64,000 bases of DNA, from NCBI RefSeq assembly GCF_025457605.1, contig NZ_JAMZFY010000001.1, forward strand, positions 1,860,001-1,924,000, in the 5' to 3' direction. Positions 25,431 through 33,025 of this stretch are shown here, in pieces. The notes under the pieces were generated by a model that made no database searches, was not told the DNA's origin, and saw nothing but the letters and a program-made list of their open reading frames with translations. Source of the DNA: Haloarcula laminariae (lineage in GTDB: Archaea; Halobacteriota; Halobacteria; Halobacteriales; Haloarculaceae). A program made the translations under genes and the position numbers. Each line of letters begins with the position of its first letter. The first letter of the stretch is position 1.

Positions 25431-26465
25431 TCACTGAATCGTCGTGTGTTCGGACTCCTCATCGAGCGCGAGGTTCGTCGCGATTTCGGCGTTCCGGACG
25501 GCGTACTCGGCGGTCTGTTGGAGGCTCACCAGCACTTCGCGGACCTGGAGCAGGGCCTCGTTGTCCATCTCGGGCAGGTCCGTGAGGATGTCCTGTTCCT
25601 TGTCGTCGATGCCGGCGTAAGTCTTGCGGACCTGGATGGCGGTGTCGTAGTCGCGCTCGACGGCCGCCTGGACTGCGAGTTCGGTTATCTCGTTTACCTC
25701 CTCGGTGAAATCGCGGATGCGCCGCATGGTGGAGCTGTCGACGTCCAGCGAGTGATCGTCGGTCTCCAAGGCGATTTCGGCGATGTCCTCGGCGTTGTCG
25801 GCCGTGAGTTCGAGGTTCTTCGCGATGGAGCGGTAGCCGATGAGCGGGAAGCCGTCGTCGAGTCCCACGGCCCGCGCGAGGTTCGGGTTCTGGTAGGAGG
25901 TGAAGATGAGCCGGAGCAGGAGCACGAATATCTTGTTGGCCTGTCGCTCCCGGTTCAGAGCCCGCTGCGCGAGGTCGGGGTTGCCGTGGGCCAGCGCCTT
26001 GACGGCCTCGTTCCGCATCGTCGAGCCCGTCGACTCCAGCCGTTCGAGCAGGTTGTTGAGCGTGAAGTCCTCGGGGTCGACCGAGCAGCGAATCGTAATT
26101 CTGTTCGGCGTCTCCTCGATGACGCCCAGCCCCATCAGCTGGGTCTCAGCGTTGTAGACGGCGTTGATGTGGGCCGATTCGAGCGTCTGGTCGTCGGGCG
26201 CCTCGACGTGGATGATTCGCCGGCCGAGGACGTACTGGGCCACGATGGCCCGCTCGACGGCGTCGGCGTCGAGGTTCTCCGCGTGGATGACGGCCTCCGA
26301 CTCCTCCTTCTGGACGGATTCGGGTAGCACCGTCAGCGTCCCTTTGCCACCCATCCGCAGCGAGACTTCGTCCCCCTTCTCGACGTCGTGGGCGCTCGCC
26401 CACTCGGCGGGAAGCGTCATCGCCAGCGTCGACGGCCCGAGTCGTTGAACTTTCCGCGTTTCCAT
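25431..26465 (-). CDS. PhoU-domain protein with AbrB-like N-terminal domain
   Basis: 344 residues from ATG 26465; a GTG at 26483 is in frame but lies within the leader. Residues 1-55 (METRKVQRLGPSTLAMTLP) form a SpoVT/AbrB swapped-hairpin domain, usually DNA-binding. The rest carries two PhoU three-helix bundles, with STMRNEAVKALAHGNPDLA and the metal-site type motif DNAEDIAEIAL. This AbrB-PhoU fusion is the standard haloarchaeal phosphate-regulator type, thought to link phosphate sensing with transcription or Pst control. No pst transporter genes are adjacent. A TATA-like GATTAAGG lies about 29 nt upstream. Confidence 0.9.
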   Translation of the reverse strand: METRKVQRLGPSTLAMTLPAEWASAHDVEKGDEVSLRMGGKGTLTVLPESVQKEESEAVIHAENLDADAVERAIVAQYVLGRRIIHVEAPDDQTLESAHINAVYNAETQLMGLGVIEETPNRITIRCSVDPEDFTLNNLLERLESTGSTMRNEAVKALAHGNPDLAQRALNRERQANKIFVLLLRLIFTSYQNPNLARAVGLDDGFPLIGYRSIAKNLELTADNAEDIAEIALETDDHSLDVDSSTMRRIRDFTEEVNEITELAVQAAVERDYDTAIQVRKTYAGIDDKEQDILTDLPEMDNEALLQVREVLVSLQQTAEYAVRNAEIATNLALDEESEHTTIQ

Positions 26466-26575
26466 ACGCCCTTGGTTACGCACCGAACACCTTAATCTTC
26501 ACTATACGGCATATAATCTGCCGGAGTATATACAATCGTTTGGGGCGCCGGAGCAAGACCCCACAATCGTCAGTA

Positions 26576-27649
26576 TCAGGCCTGGACTTCGACGAGCCGG
26601 CGCTCGTACCGACCCACGCGGACCTGTATCCAGCCGGCCAGTTCGGCGTCGATATCCGGGTCGCCGCTGTCGACCCGCAGCGTCCCCAGCCCGTCGAGCT
26701 TCCGCCGGGAGGCGACCACCTCGATATCACACCGGGCGATGACGGCCGGGGAGAGCTGCTGGTTCCCGCGCCCGAAGACGAATCCCTGCCCGCCGATAGG
26801 CGAGACGACGATGACATTCCGGTCGCCCAGCGCCGCGAGGATGTCGGATTCGGCGGCGTCGCGCGCGACGACCTCGCCGTCGCGCCAGACGTCGACGCCC
26901 AGCGTCGTCCCCTCGAAGCCGAGCCGCTCCTTTATCGCGCCGACGGTGCTCCCCGGACCGAGGACGTACGTGACGCCGTCCTCAACGCTCTCGGCGACGC
27001 CCTCGGCGAGCGTCTCGACGGTGCCGCCCCCGAGCTGTTTCGCCGACTGGCGCTGGTCCGCGACCGGCACCGTCGCCACGGCCCGGAGTTCGGTCACCAC
27101 CTCGCCGCCCCGGAAGGCGTCCTCGTCGATGTCGTTGACCTCGGCTGGCTCGGTCTCCGAGAACGTCGCGGCGATGCGGCCGGCCGCCCGCGGCGAGACG
27201 CCGAAGACCGACGAGTACACCTTGACGCCGGCTGGCACCCCGAGCATCGGCGTCTCGGCGTCGAGCTCATCGAGCGTCTCGGCCACGTCTACGGCGGTGC
27301 CGTCGCCGCCGACAAACAGGATACAGTCCGCCGCTCGGTCGACGAAGGCCCTGACCGCCGCCCTGGTGTCCTCGCCCGTCGTCGCGTCGGGGTCGGCCGG
27401 CTCGCCGACGACTGTCGGGTCGAAACCGGCGGTCCTGACGACGGACTCGCCCATCGGCTCGCCGTAGGTCAGCACCTCGATGTCCCGGCCGACCGCGGCC
27501 AGGGCCGCGACGGCCTCGCGGGCCCGCTCGGGCGCTCGTTGCTCCGCGCCCCGTTCCCGCGCCTCCGCGACCTTCCCGTCGGTACCCTTCAGGCCGACGC
27601 GACCTCCCATCCCGGCGATGGGGTTGACGACGACTGCGATACGGCGCAT
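26576..27649 (-). CDS. ATP-NAD/AcoX kinase family protein
   Basis: 357 residues from ATG 27649 (MRRIAVVVNPIAGMGGRVG). The opening NPIAGMGG and the FVGGDGTAVDVAE motif (GGDGT, about residue 105) are the nucleotide- and substrate-binding signatures of the NAD kinase/diacylglycerol kinase superfamily. The long C-terminal half (DRNVIVVSPIGGQGFVFGRG) with GRGNQQLSP matches the ATP-NAD/AcoX subgroup, whose real substrate is not established. A haloarchaeal cell usually has another, shorter true NAD kinase, so this one may phosphorylate a different nucleotide or lipid. It is a single gene; the 110-bp gap before the PhoU gene start belongs to that gene's promoter. Confidence 0.88.
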   Translation of the reverse strand: MRRIAVVVNPIAGMGGRVGLKGTDGKVAEARERGAEQRAPERAREAVAALAAVGRDIEVLTYGEPMGESVVRTAGFDPTVVGEPADPDATTGEDTRAAVRAFVDRAADCILFVGGDGTAVDVAETLDELDAETPMLGVPAGVKVYSSVFGVSPRAAGRIAATFSETEPAEVNDIDEDAFRGGEVVTELRAVATVPVADQRQSAKQLGGGTVETLAEGVAESVEDGVTYVLGPGSTVGAIKERLGFEGTTLGVDVWRDGEVVARDAAESDILAALGDRNVIVVSPIGGQGFVFGRGNQQLSPAVIARCDIEVVASRRKLDGLGTLRVDSGDPDIDAELAGWIQVRVGRYERRLVEVQA

Positions 27650-27727
27650 ACCCCGGCGTACTGTACCCGGCGGCAAAAGCGGCCCGGGAGCGTATCATTC
27701 AAGACAGCGGCCACTGAAAGGGCGGGT

Positions 27728-27844
27728 ATGTTACAACTCCTCGCGTCGGGCGTCCAGCCCGGTGTCATCAACGCCTCGGGCGCCTTCATCACTCTCGGCG
27801 GCCTCGCGCTGACGTTCGGCTGGCTGGCGTACCTCTACCGGTAG
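27728..27844 (+). CDS. 38-residue single-helix membrane protein
   Basis: ATG at 27728 opens a 38-codon frame: a short start (MLQLLASGVQPG), a hydrophobic helix (FITLGGLALTFGWLAYLY) and a terminal Arg. Codon use is like that of real genes here (GC-rich third positions), and it fills the gap between two - strand genes. Its topology, N-terminus out or in, cannot be told. Small membrane peptides of this kind are common in haloarchaea; no function is known. Confidence 0.55.
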   Translation: MLQLLASGVQPGVINASGAFITLGGLALTFGWLAYLYR

Positions 27845-27862
27845 TCCCGCCCGCCGAGCGTC

Positions 27863-28555
27863 TCACTCCTCGACCCGGTCGACCCGTTCGCGGAGCCACG
27901 CCGCCGCCGCTTCGACCGCCTCCGGGTCGGTGCCTTCCAACCGCACGGTGACGTACTCGCCCGGGTAGCTGCCGACCTTCACCGGGAACCGGTCTCTGAC
28001 GCCCTGTATCCGGTCGAGGAGAGCGCTCTCGGGTTCGGCCGCGTCGACGGTGACGACGTGGCGCTTCTCGCCCTCGAAGTCGTCGGCCACCTCGGCGAAC
28101 ATCCGCTTCATCTCCGTGGGGACCCCGGGGAGGACGTAGCAGTTCTCGACGACACAGCCAGGGGCGACGCCCTCGTGGTTCAGGAGCGGTCGGCTCCCCG
28201 CCGGAATCTCACCGGTCCCTTCGGCCAGGTCCCCGTGGCTGTAGCCGCCGTGTTCGTCCAGCCATTCGATGGCGTCCTCGCTCTCGACGACATCGCGGCC
28301 GAAGGCGGCCGCGACCCCCTCGATGGTCACGTCGTCGTGGGTCGGCCCCAGCCCGCCGGTGACGATGACCGCGTCGTATTCGGCGTGGTACTCGTTGACG
28401 ACGCGGGCGATATCTCCGGTCCGGTCCGGCAGTGTCGTCATCCGCTCGACGTAGACGCCCCGGTCCCGTAGCTGTTCGCCAAGCCACGCGGCGTTCGTGT
28501 TGACCGTCTCGCCGACGAGCAGTTCGTCTCCGACTGTGACCACCGCAACGCGCAT
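27863..28555 (-). CDS. CinA-like / molybdopterin-binding domain protein
   Basis: 230 residues. The MoCF-biosynthesis/CinA N-terminal fold is seen in VAVVTVGDELLVGETVNTNA, DAVIVTGGLGPTHDDVT (GGxGPTxDD motif) and PGVPTEMKRMF. The domain is alone, without the C-terminal nicotinamide-nucleotide amidohydrolase part of bacterial CinA. In archaea such single-domain proteins are often annotated as competence/damage-inducible or molybdenum cofactor related, without firm evidence. ADP-ribose pyrophosphatase activity is known for CinA relatives. A TATA box at about 28583 gives a leaderless start. Confidence 0.88.
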   Translation of the reverse strand: MRVAVVTVGDELLVGETVNTNAAWLGEQLRDRGVYVERMTTLPDRTGDIARVVNEYHAEYDAVIVTGGLGPTHDDVTIEGVAAAFGRDVVESEDAIEWLDEHGGYSHGDLAEGTGEIPAGSRPLLNHEGVAPGCVVENCYVLPGVPTEMKRMFAEVADDFEGEKRHVVTVDAAEPESALLDRIQGVRDRFPVKVGSYPGEYVTVRLEGTDPEAVEAAAAWLRERVDRVEE

Positions 28556-28578
28556 GAGACCGGGTTGGGCTGCCGGCT

Positions 28579-28609
28579 ACAAATACTGTCGGACCAAGGT
28601 TGAAATACC
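28579..28609. promoter_or_regulatory. Divergent promoter pair between the CinA-like and HerA-like genes
   Basis: Two TATA-like elements lie in the 74-bp gap. CAAATACT at about 28580-28587 reads AGTATTTG on the - strand, 28 nt from ATG 28555. TGAAATAC at 28601-28608 is about 26 nt from GTG 28630 on the + strand. The second shows that the in-frame TTG at 28600 is promoter, not coding. Confidence 0.5.
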
Positions 28610-28629
28610 GGGCCGGGACCAGCCCCGCT

Positions 28630-29682
28630 GTGAGCTTCGTACTCGGACGGGAGGGAGACATCGAGGCCGGCCACGCGGGTGAGTTGGGGACCTACCGCGC
28701 CCTCGACGGGAGCGAAGGGGCGCCGCTGCACATCGACCTCGACGGCCCACACGCCATGCTCGTCGTCGGAAAGCGCGGCTACGGGAAGTCCTACACGCTG
28801 GGAGTCATCGCCGAGGCGCTCGCGCGGGCGGCGGGGGTGGCCCCGGTCGTCATCGACCCGATGGGCGCCTTCGACACCCTGGAAGCGGACGCCGACGGCG
28901 AACCGGTGCCGACGACAGTCGTCGAGAAACCGGCCGTGACGCCGGCGTCGCTCGACCCCAAATCCTGGTGTGCGCTGCTGGGGCTCTCACCGGAGAGCGG
29001 CGCGGGCGCGCTCGTCTGGCAGGCCGCCGGGCGCTGCGAGACGCTCGCGGCGATGCGCGCCCACGTGGCGGACGCCGACGCGCCCGGGACGGACAAGCGC
29101 GCCGCGACGAACCACATCAGCCTCGCCGAGTCGTGGGGGGTCTTCGACGTCGACGGGATGACCGCCGGGGACCTCGGCAGTGACGATATTACGGTCGTCG
29201 ACGTCTCAGGGCTGGACGCCGCGCCGATGAACGCCATCGCCCGCGGCGTCGGCGAGACGCTGTATCGGGCCCGCGTCGACCGGGACATCCCCCGGCTCCC
29301 GTGGGTGCTGGTCGACGAGGCCCACACCTTCTTCGACGGCGTGGCGCGGTCGGCACTGGAGACGATACTCACGCGTGGTCGCGCACCCGGTGTGAGTCTC
29401 GTCATGGCGACCCAGCGGCCGAGCGTCGTGCCGGAAGTGGCCGTCTCCCAGTCCGACATCATCGTCTCCCACCGGCTGACCGCCGAAGCGGACCTGGAGG
29501 CGCTGGACGCCGCCCGGCCGACGTATATGCAATCCTCGCTGGGGGAGCGACTGCCGACCGAGCCGGGGGAAGTCGTTATCATCGACGACTCGACGGAGAC
29601 GGTCCACGCCGCACAGATTCGACGCCGGGCCACGCCCCACGGCGGTGACAGCCCGAACGCGAGTGACGTGCCCGTCGAGTGA
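28630..29682 (+). CDS. HerA/VirB4-like P-loop ATPase of unknown role
   Basis: 350 residues from GTG 28630. After a small N-terminal beta part comes Walker A VVGKRGYGKSYTLG (about residue 45), Walker B PWVLVDEAHTFFDG (about 225) and a sensor-like VSLVMATQRPSVVPE with QSDIIVSHRL (about 255-285). This set is typical of the HerA-FtsK superfamily DUF87-type ATPases that form hexamers and move DNA or protein. It is shorter than HerA and lacks a clear HAS-barrel plus C-terminal brace. No NurA nuclease or Mre11/Rad50 gene is nearby, so a repair role cannot be assumed. Confidence 0.82.
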   Translation: MSFVLGREGDIEAGHAGELGTYRALDGSEGAPLHIDLDGPHAMLVVGKRGYGKSYTLGVIAEALARAAGVAPVVIDPMGAFDTLEADADGEPVPTTVVEKPAVTPASLDPKSWCALLGLSPESGAGALVWQAAGRCETLAAMRAHVADADAPGTDKRAATNHISLAESWGVFDVDGMTAGDLGSDDITVVDVSGLDAAPMNAIARGVGETLYRARVDRDIPRLPWVLVDEAHTFFDGVARSALETILTRGRAPGVSLVMATQRPSVVPEVAVSQSDIIVSHRLTAEADLEALDAARPTYMQSSLGERLPTEPGEVVIIDDSTETVHAAQIRRRATPHGGDSPNASDVPVE

Positions 29683-29703
29683 GTGGCGCAACGTCCCGAC
29701 CCG

Positions 29704-30564
29704 CTAGCGGGGCGAGCCGTCGATGTCGTCTGGGAGACGGTCTGACGCTGCCGGCCCGTGGTCGCTCGGCGACGACAGCTGTCCGTCCAGAAACTCGACG
29801 GTAACGTCGTACGTGTCGTCGTAGTGAGCGCCGGCGAACGGGAAGCCGTGGCCGCCCGGAACCACACGGTGGTCGACCGTCGTCAGCGGGTCGAGCGTCT
29901 CCGCGAGTATCGCGGATTGCCGCGGCGGCACGACGCCGTCGTCCTCGCCGTGGAGCAAGAGCGTCGGCGGCATCGACATATCGGCCTGCTCGACCGGCGA
30001 GGCGAGGTCGTAGGCCGCGGGTACGTCCTCGGGCGACCCGCCCAGATACGTCTCCCGGCGGTCGTCGTGTCCCACGCGGAAGTCGTAGATACCCGCGTAG
30101 CCGACGACGGCCGACAGGGCCGACGACGCGCCGGGGTACTGGTCGGGTTCCAGCGCCGGGTCGTCGGCCGTCGCGGCCGCGAGGACGACCAGGTTTGCGC
30201 CGGCGGAGTGGCCGACGGCGGCGACGCACTGTGGGTCCGCCGCTTCGCACTCGGTCCGACACCACGCGACGGCCGCCTTCACGTCGACCAGCGCGGCCGG
30301 GAACGTCCACTCCGGCGCGAGCCGATACTGGGGCTCGACGACGAGATAGCCCGCCTCGGCGAGGTCGATGGCCTGGCGGGCGAACTCGCCCTTGTCGCCG
30401 ACCGTGAAGCCGCCGCCCCTGACGAGCACGACGGGCGGTTTCGGCCCGGTCGCCGCCGCGTCCTCGTAGACGTCGAGCAACAGCGTCTCGCCTTCGCCCT
30501 CGTGGAAGGGGATATCCCGGCGGACCGTGACTGTCGTGGCCTCTGGTGCGTTCACGGACGGCAT
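29704..30564 (-). CDS. Alpha/beta hydrolase (hormone-sensitive-lipase/esterase type)
   Basis: 286 residues from ATG 30564. The open frame extends upstream only as non-conserved sequence through the promoter. An oxyanion-hole motif VVLVRGGGFTVGDKGE replaces the usual HGGG (here RGGG). The nucleophile elbow is AAVGHSAGANLVV (Ser near residue 140). The later Asp and His lie in HGEDDGVVPPRQ and GGHGFPF. So the triad is complete and the enzyme should cleave a carboxylic ester or similar bond. TAAAAATAT (30580-30588) is a likely - strand TATA box. It is divergent from a sensor kinase, 82 bp apart. Confidence 0.88.
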   Translation of the reverse strand: MPSVNAPEATTVTVRRDIPFHEGEGETLLLDVYEDAAATGPKPPVVLVRGGGFTVGDKGEFARQAIDLAEAGYLVVEPQYRLAPEWTFPAALVDVKAAVAWCRTECEAADPQCVAAVGHSAGANLVVLAAATADDPALEPDQYPGASSALSAVVGYAGIYDFRVGHDDRRETYLGGSPEDVPAAYDLASPVEQADMSMPPTLLLHGEDDGVVPPRQSAILAETLDPLTTVDHRVVPGGHGFPFAGAHYDDTYDVTVEFLDGQLSSPSDHGPAASDRLPDDIDGSPR

Positions 30565-30646
30565 TCCGGGCGAGGCCGGTAAAAATATCCCGGGGCGTAT
30601 ACGGCCGCTGTCGGGCCGAGACGCACCGATAGAACAAAGAGGACAA

Positions 30647-33025
30647 ATGAACCACATACAGAAGTCAATGTACGAGCAGTTCGTTCTCCTGCTCTATCTT
30701 CTCACCGCCGTCTCCACGCTGTGTGCCGCGCTCGCGTGGCGCAAGCGGGCGGAGCCCGGCGGAACCCCGATGCTGGTGTTCTTCCTCGCGTTGGGGGTCG
30801 GGGCGTTCGCGTACGTCGGTGACATCACCGCCACGACGCTCTCGACACAGCTCCGCTACCGCCAGCTGGCGACGGTCGCCCAGAGCACGGTCGCCATCTC
30901 CTGGCTCTACGCCGCCCTCCAGTACGCGAACTTCGACCGACCCCTGACGCGTCGCATCGTCGGCGTGTTGGCGCTGGACCCGCTCTTGCTAATCGTCGGC
31001 TTCCTGTTGCCCGGCGTCGCGTTCTTCGAGCTCCCTGCGACGGGCGGAACCGGGTCGCTGCTCCACGCCACGGACACGCAGCTCACGCTGTTGTTTCTCG
31101 TCCACATGGGGACCATTCTCGTCACCGCGCTGGCCGGGACGGTCGTGCTCGTCCGGCTTTTCCTCCGCTCGCGCCACCTCTACCGGACACAGTCCGGGGC
31201 CGTCCTGGTCGCGGCGCTTGCCCCCTGGACCGTCGCGCTGACCCAACAGTACTTCCTCGAAGTCCCGGAGGACGCGACGATTTTTGCCTGGGGGCTCTCG
31301 GGGGTCGCGATGACCGTCGGTCTCTACACGTTCAACACGCTGGACCCGGTCCCGGCGGCCCAGTCAGCCATCGTCGAGACCATGGGCGACGGGACCGTCG
31401 TCCTGGACGTCGACGGCCGAATCAGCGACGTCAACCCCGCAGCGAGGACGCTGTTGGGCGATAGGGAGCTCGTGGGACGGCCCATCGAGCGCGTCATCGA
31501 GGGGTGGGAGCGGGCCCGGACAGACGAAGGCGGCCACCGCGACTGGGAGGAGCTCTCGGTGACGGTCGACGGCGACGAGCGGTTCCTGGAGGTCGAGACG
31601 ACCTCCTTTACCGACCGGTTCGACGAGCCGGTCGGGACCCTGGTGGTGTTGCGCGACGTCACCGAGCGAAAGCGCCGCGAGCAACGCCTCGAACAGTACA
31701 AGCTCATCTTCGATTCTGTCACCGAGCCCGTCTACGTCCTCGACGGCGAGGACCGAATCGTCCGGTACAACGACCCGTTCGCGGAGTTGGTGGGATACGA
31801 CGCGGACGCCCTCGTCGGCGAGCCGATATCGGCCGTCCTGGGGCCGGAGCCGACGGTCACCGACGGCGGGTTCACCGACCGCACCGAGGCGACGGTCCGG
31901 ACTGGCTCCGGGACCGACGTCCCCTGCGAACTGGACCTGGCCCCAGTCGAACTCGGCGACGGCACCACCGGCCGTGTCGGCATCATCAGGGACATCAGCC
32001 GGCGGAAGGCCATCGAGTCCGAGCTGGCACAGACGACAGAGCGCCTGGAGACGTTAGTCGAGGCCTCGCCCCTCGCCATCGTCGCCCACGACACAGACGG
32101 CGTCGTCGACGTCTGGAACCCCGCCGCCGAGTCGCTGTTCGGCTGGGCGGCCGACGAGGTCCGCGGCGAGCAACTCCCGCTCATCCCCGACGAGAACCGC
32201 GAGGAGCTCCTCGAACACCACGAGCGCGTCCAGAACGGGGACCACCTGACCGGACTGGAGACGGAGCTACGGCACGAGGACGGGCGGACGGTGCCAACCA
32301 GAGTGTCGGCGGCCCCGATACGGAACACCGACGGCGACATCGTCGGGACCGTCGCCATCATCGCCGACATCACCGAGCAGAAGGCCAGACAGCGCCGGCT
32401 CGAACGCCAGAACGAGCGGCTCAACGAGTTCGCCAGCCTCGTCAGTCACGACCTCCGGAACCCGTTGCAGGTCGCGGCGGGACATCTCCAGCTGGCGCGG
32501 GACGGCGAGGGCGACGTCACGACCCGGCTCGACGACGTCGAGGCCGCGCTCCAGCGGATGGAACAGCTCATCGACGAGACCCTGGCGCTGGCCAAACAGG
32601 GGCGGGCCATCGGCGAGACGGAGCCGGCGGCGCTGTCGACGCTGGCCCGGCGTGCGTGGGCGAACGTCGCGAGCGGGGCGGGGCAGCTCGATATCGCGGA
32701 CCCCCCGACCGTCGACTGCGACCCGGACAGGATGGTGGAGCTACTGGAGAACCTGTTCAGCAACGCGATACGCCACGGCAGCGCCGACGGTGAGCCGGTG
32801 ACCGTGACCGTCGGCGCGCTGTCGGACGGGTTCTACGTCGCCGACGACGGGGACGGTATCGACGAGAGCCGGGCGGAGGAGGTGTTCGAATCGGGCTTTA
32901 CCACGGCGGAGGGCGGGACGGGCTTCGGGCTCGACATCGTCCGGACTATCGCTGACGCCCACGGCTGGGACGTCACCGTCACCGAAAGCGAGCCGGGCGG
33001 CGCCCGGTTCGAGGTCACCTTCTAG
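30647..33025 (+). CDS. Membrane sensor histidine kinase with 7TM and three PAS domains
   Basis: 792 residues from ATG 30647, preceded by GAGGA. Seven membrane helices fill residues 8-225 (histidine-kinase N-terminal 7TM sensor region). Three PAS-type domains follow: around 235-340 (VETMGDGTVVLDVDGRISDV), 345-460 (VYVLDGEDRIVRYNDPF) and 465-580 (AIVAHDTDGVVDVWNPAAE). HisKA has the phospho-acceptor His in ASLVSHDLRNPLQV (about 599). The HATPase has the N box ELLENLFSNAIRHG and the G1/G2 motifs DDGDGIDES and GGTGFGLDIV. It is an orphan: no response regulator is adjacent. The stop overlaps that of gltX. Confidence 0.93.
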   Translation: MNHIQKSMYEQFVLLLYLLTAVSTLCAALAWRKRAEPGGTPMLVFFLALGVGAFAYVGDITATTLSTQLRYRQLATVAQSTVAISWLYAALQYANFDRPLTRRIVGVLALDPLLLIVGFLLPGVAFFELPATGGTGSLLHATDTQLTLLFLVHMGTILVTALAGTVVLVRLFLRSRHLYRTQSGAVLVAALAPWTVALTQQYFLEVPEDATIFAWGLSGVAMTVGLYTFNTLDPVPAAQSAIVETMGDGTVVLDVDGRISDVNPAARTLLGDRELVGRPIERVIEGWERARTDEGGHRDWEELSVTVDGDERFLEVETTSFTDRFDEPVGTLVVLRDVTERKRREQRLEQYKLIFDSVTEPVYVLDGEDRIVRYNDPFAELVGYDADALVGEPISAVLGPEPTVTDGGFTDRTEATVRTGSGTDVPCELDLAPVELGDGTTGRVGIIRDISRRKAIESELAQTTERLETLVEASPLAIVAHDTDGVVDVWNPAAESLFGWAADEVRGEQLPLIPDENREELLEHHERVQNGDHLTGLETELRHEDGRTVPTRVSAAPIRNTDGDIVGTVAIIADITEQKARQRRLERQNERLNEFASLVSHDLRNPLQVAAGHLQLARDGEGDVTTRLDDVEAALQRMEQLIDETLALAKQGRAIGETEPAALSTLARRAWANVASGAGQLDIADPPTVDCDPDRMVELLENLFSNAIRHGSADGEPVTVTVGALSDGFYVADDGDGIDESRAEEVFESGFTTAEGGTGFGLDIVRTIADAHGWDVTVTESEPGGARFEVTF

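Noticed and set aside
26540-27844. 434-codon + strand frame whose end is the 38-residue membrane protein
   Set aside because: Only the last part (from ATG 27728) lies outside the antisense of the NAD-kinase-like gene; the rest is shadow.
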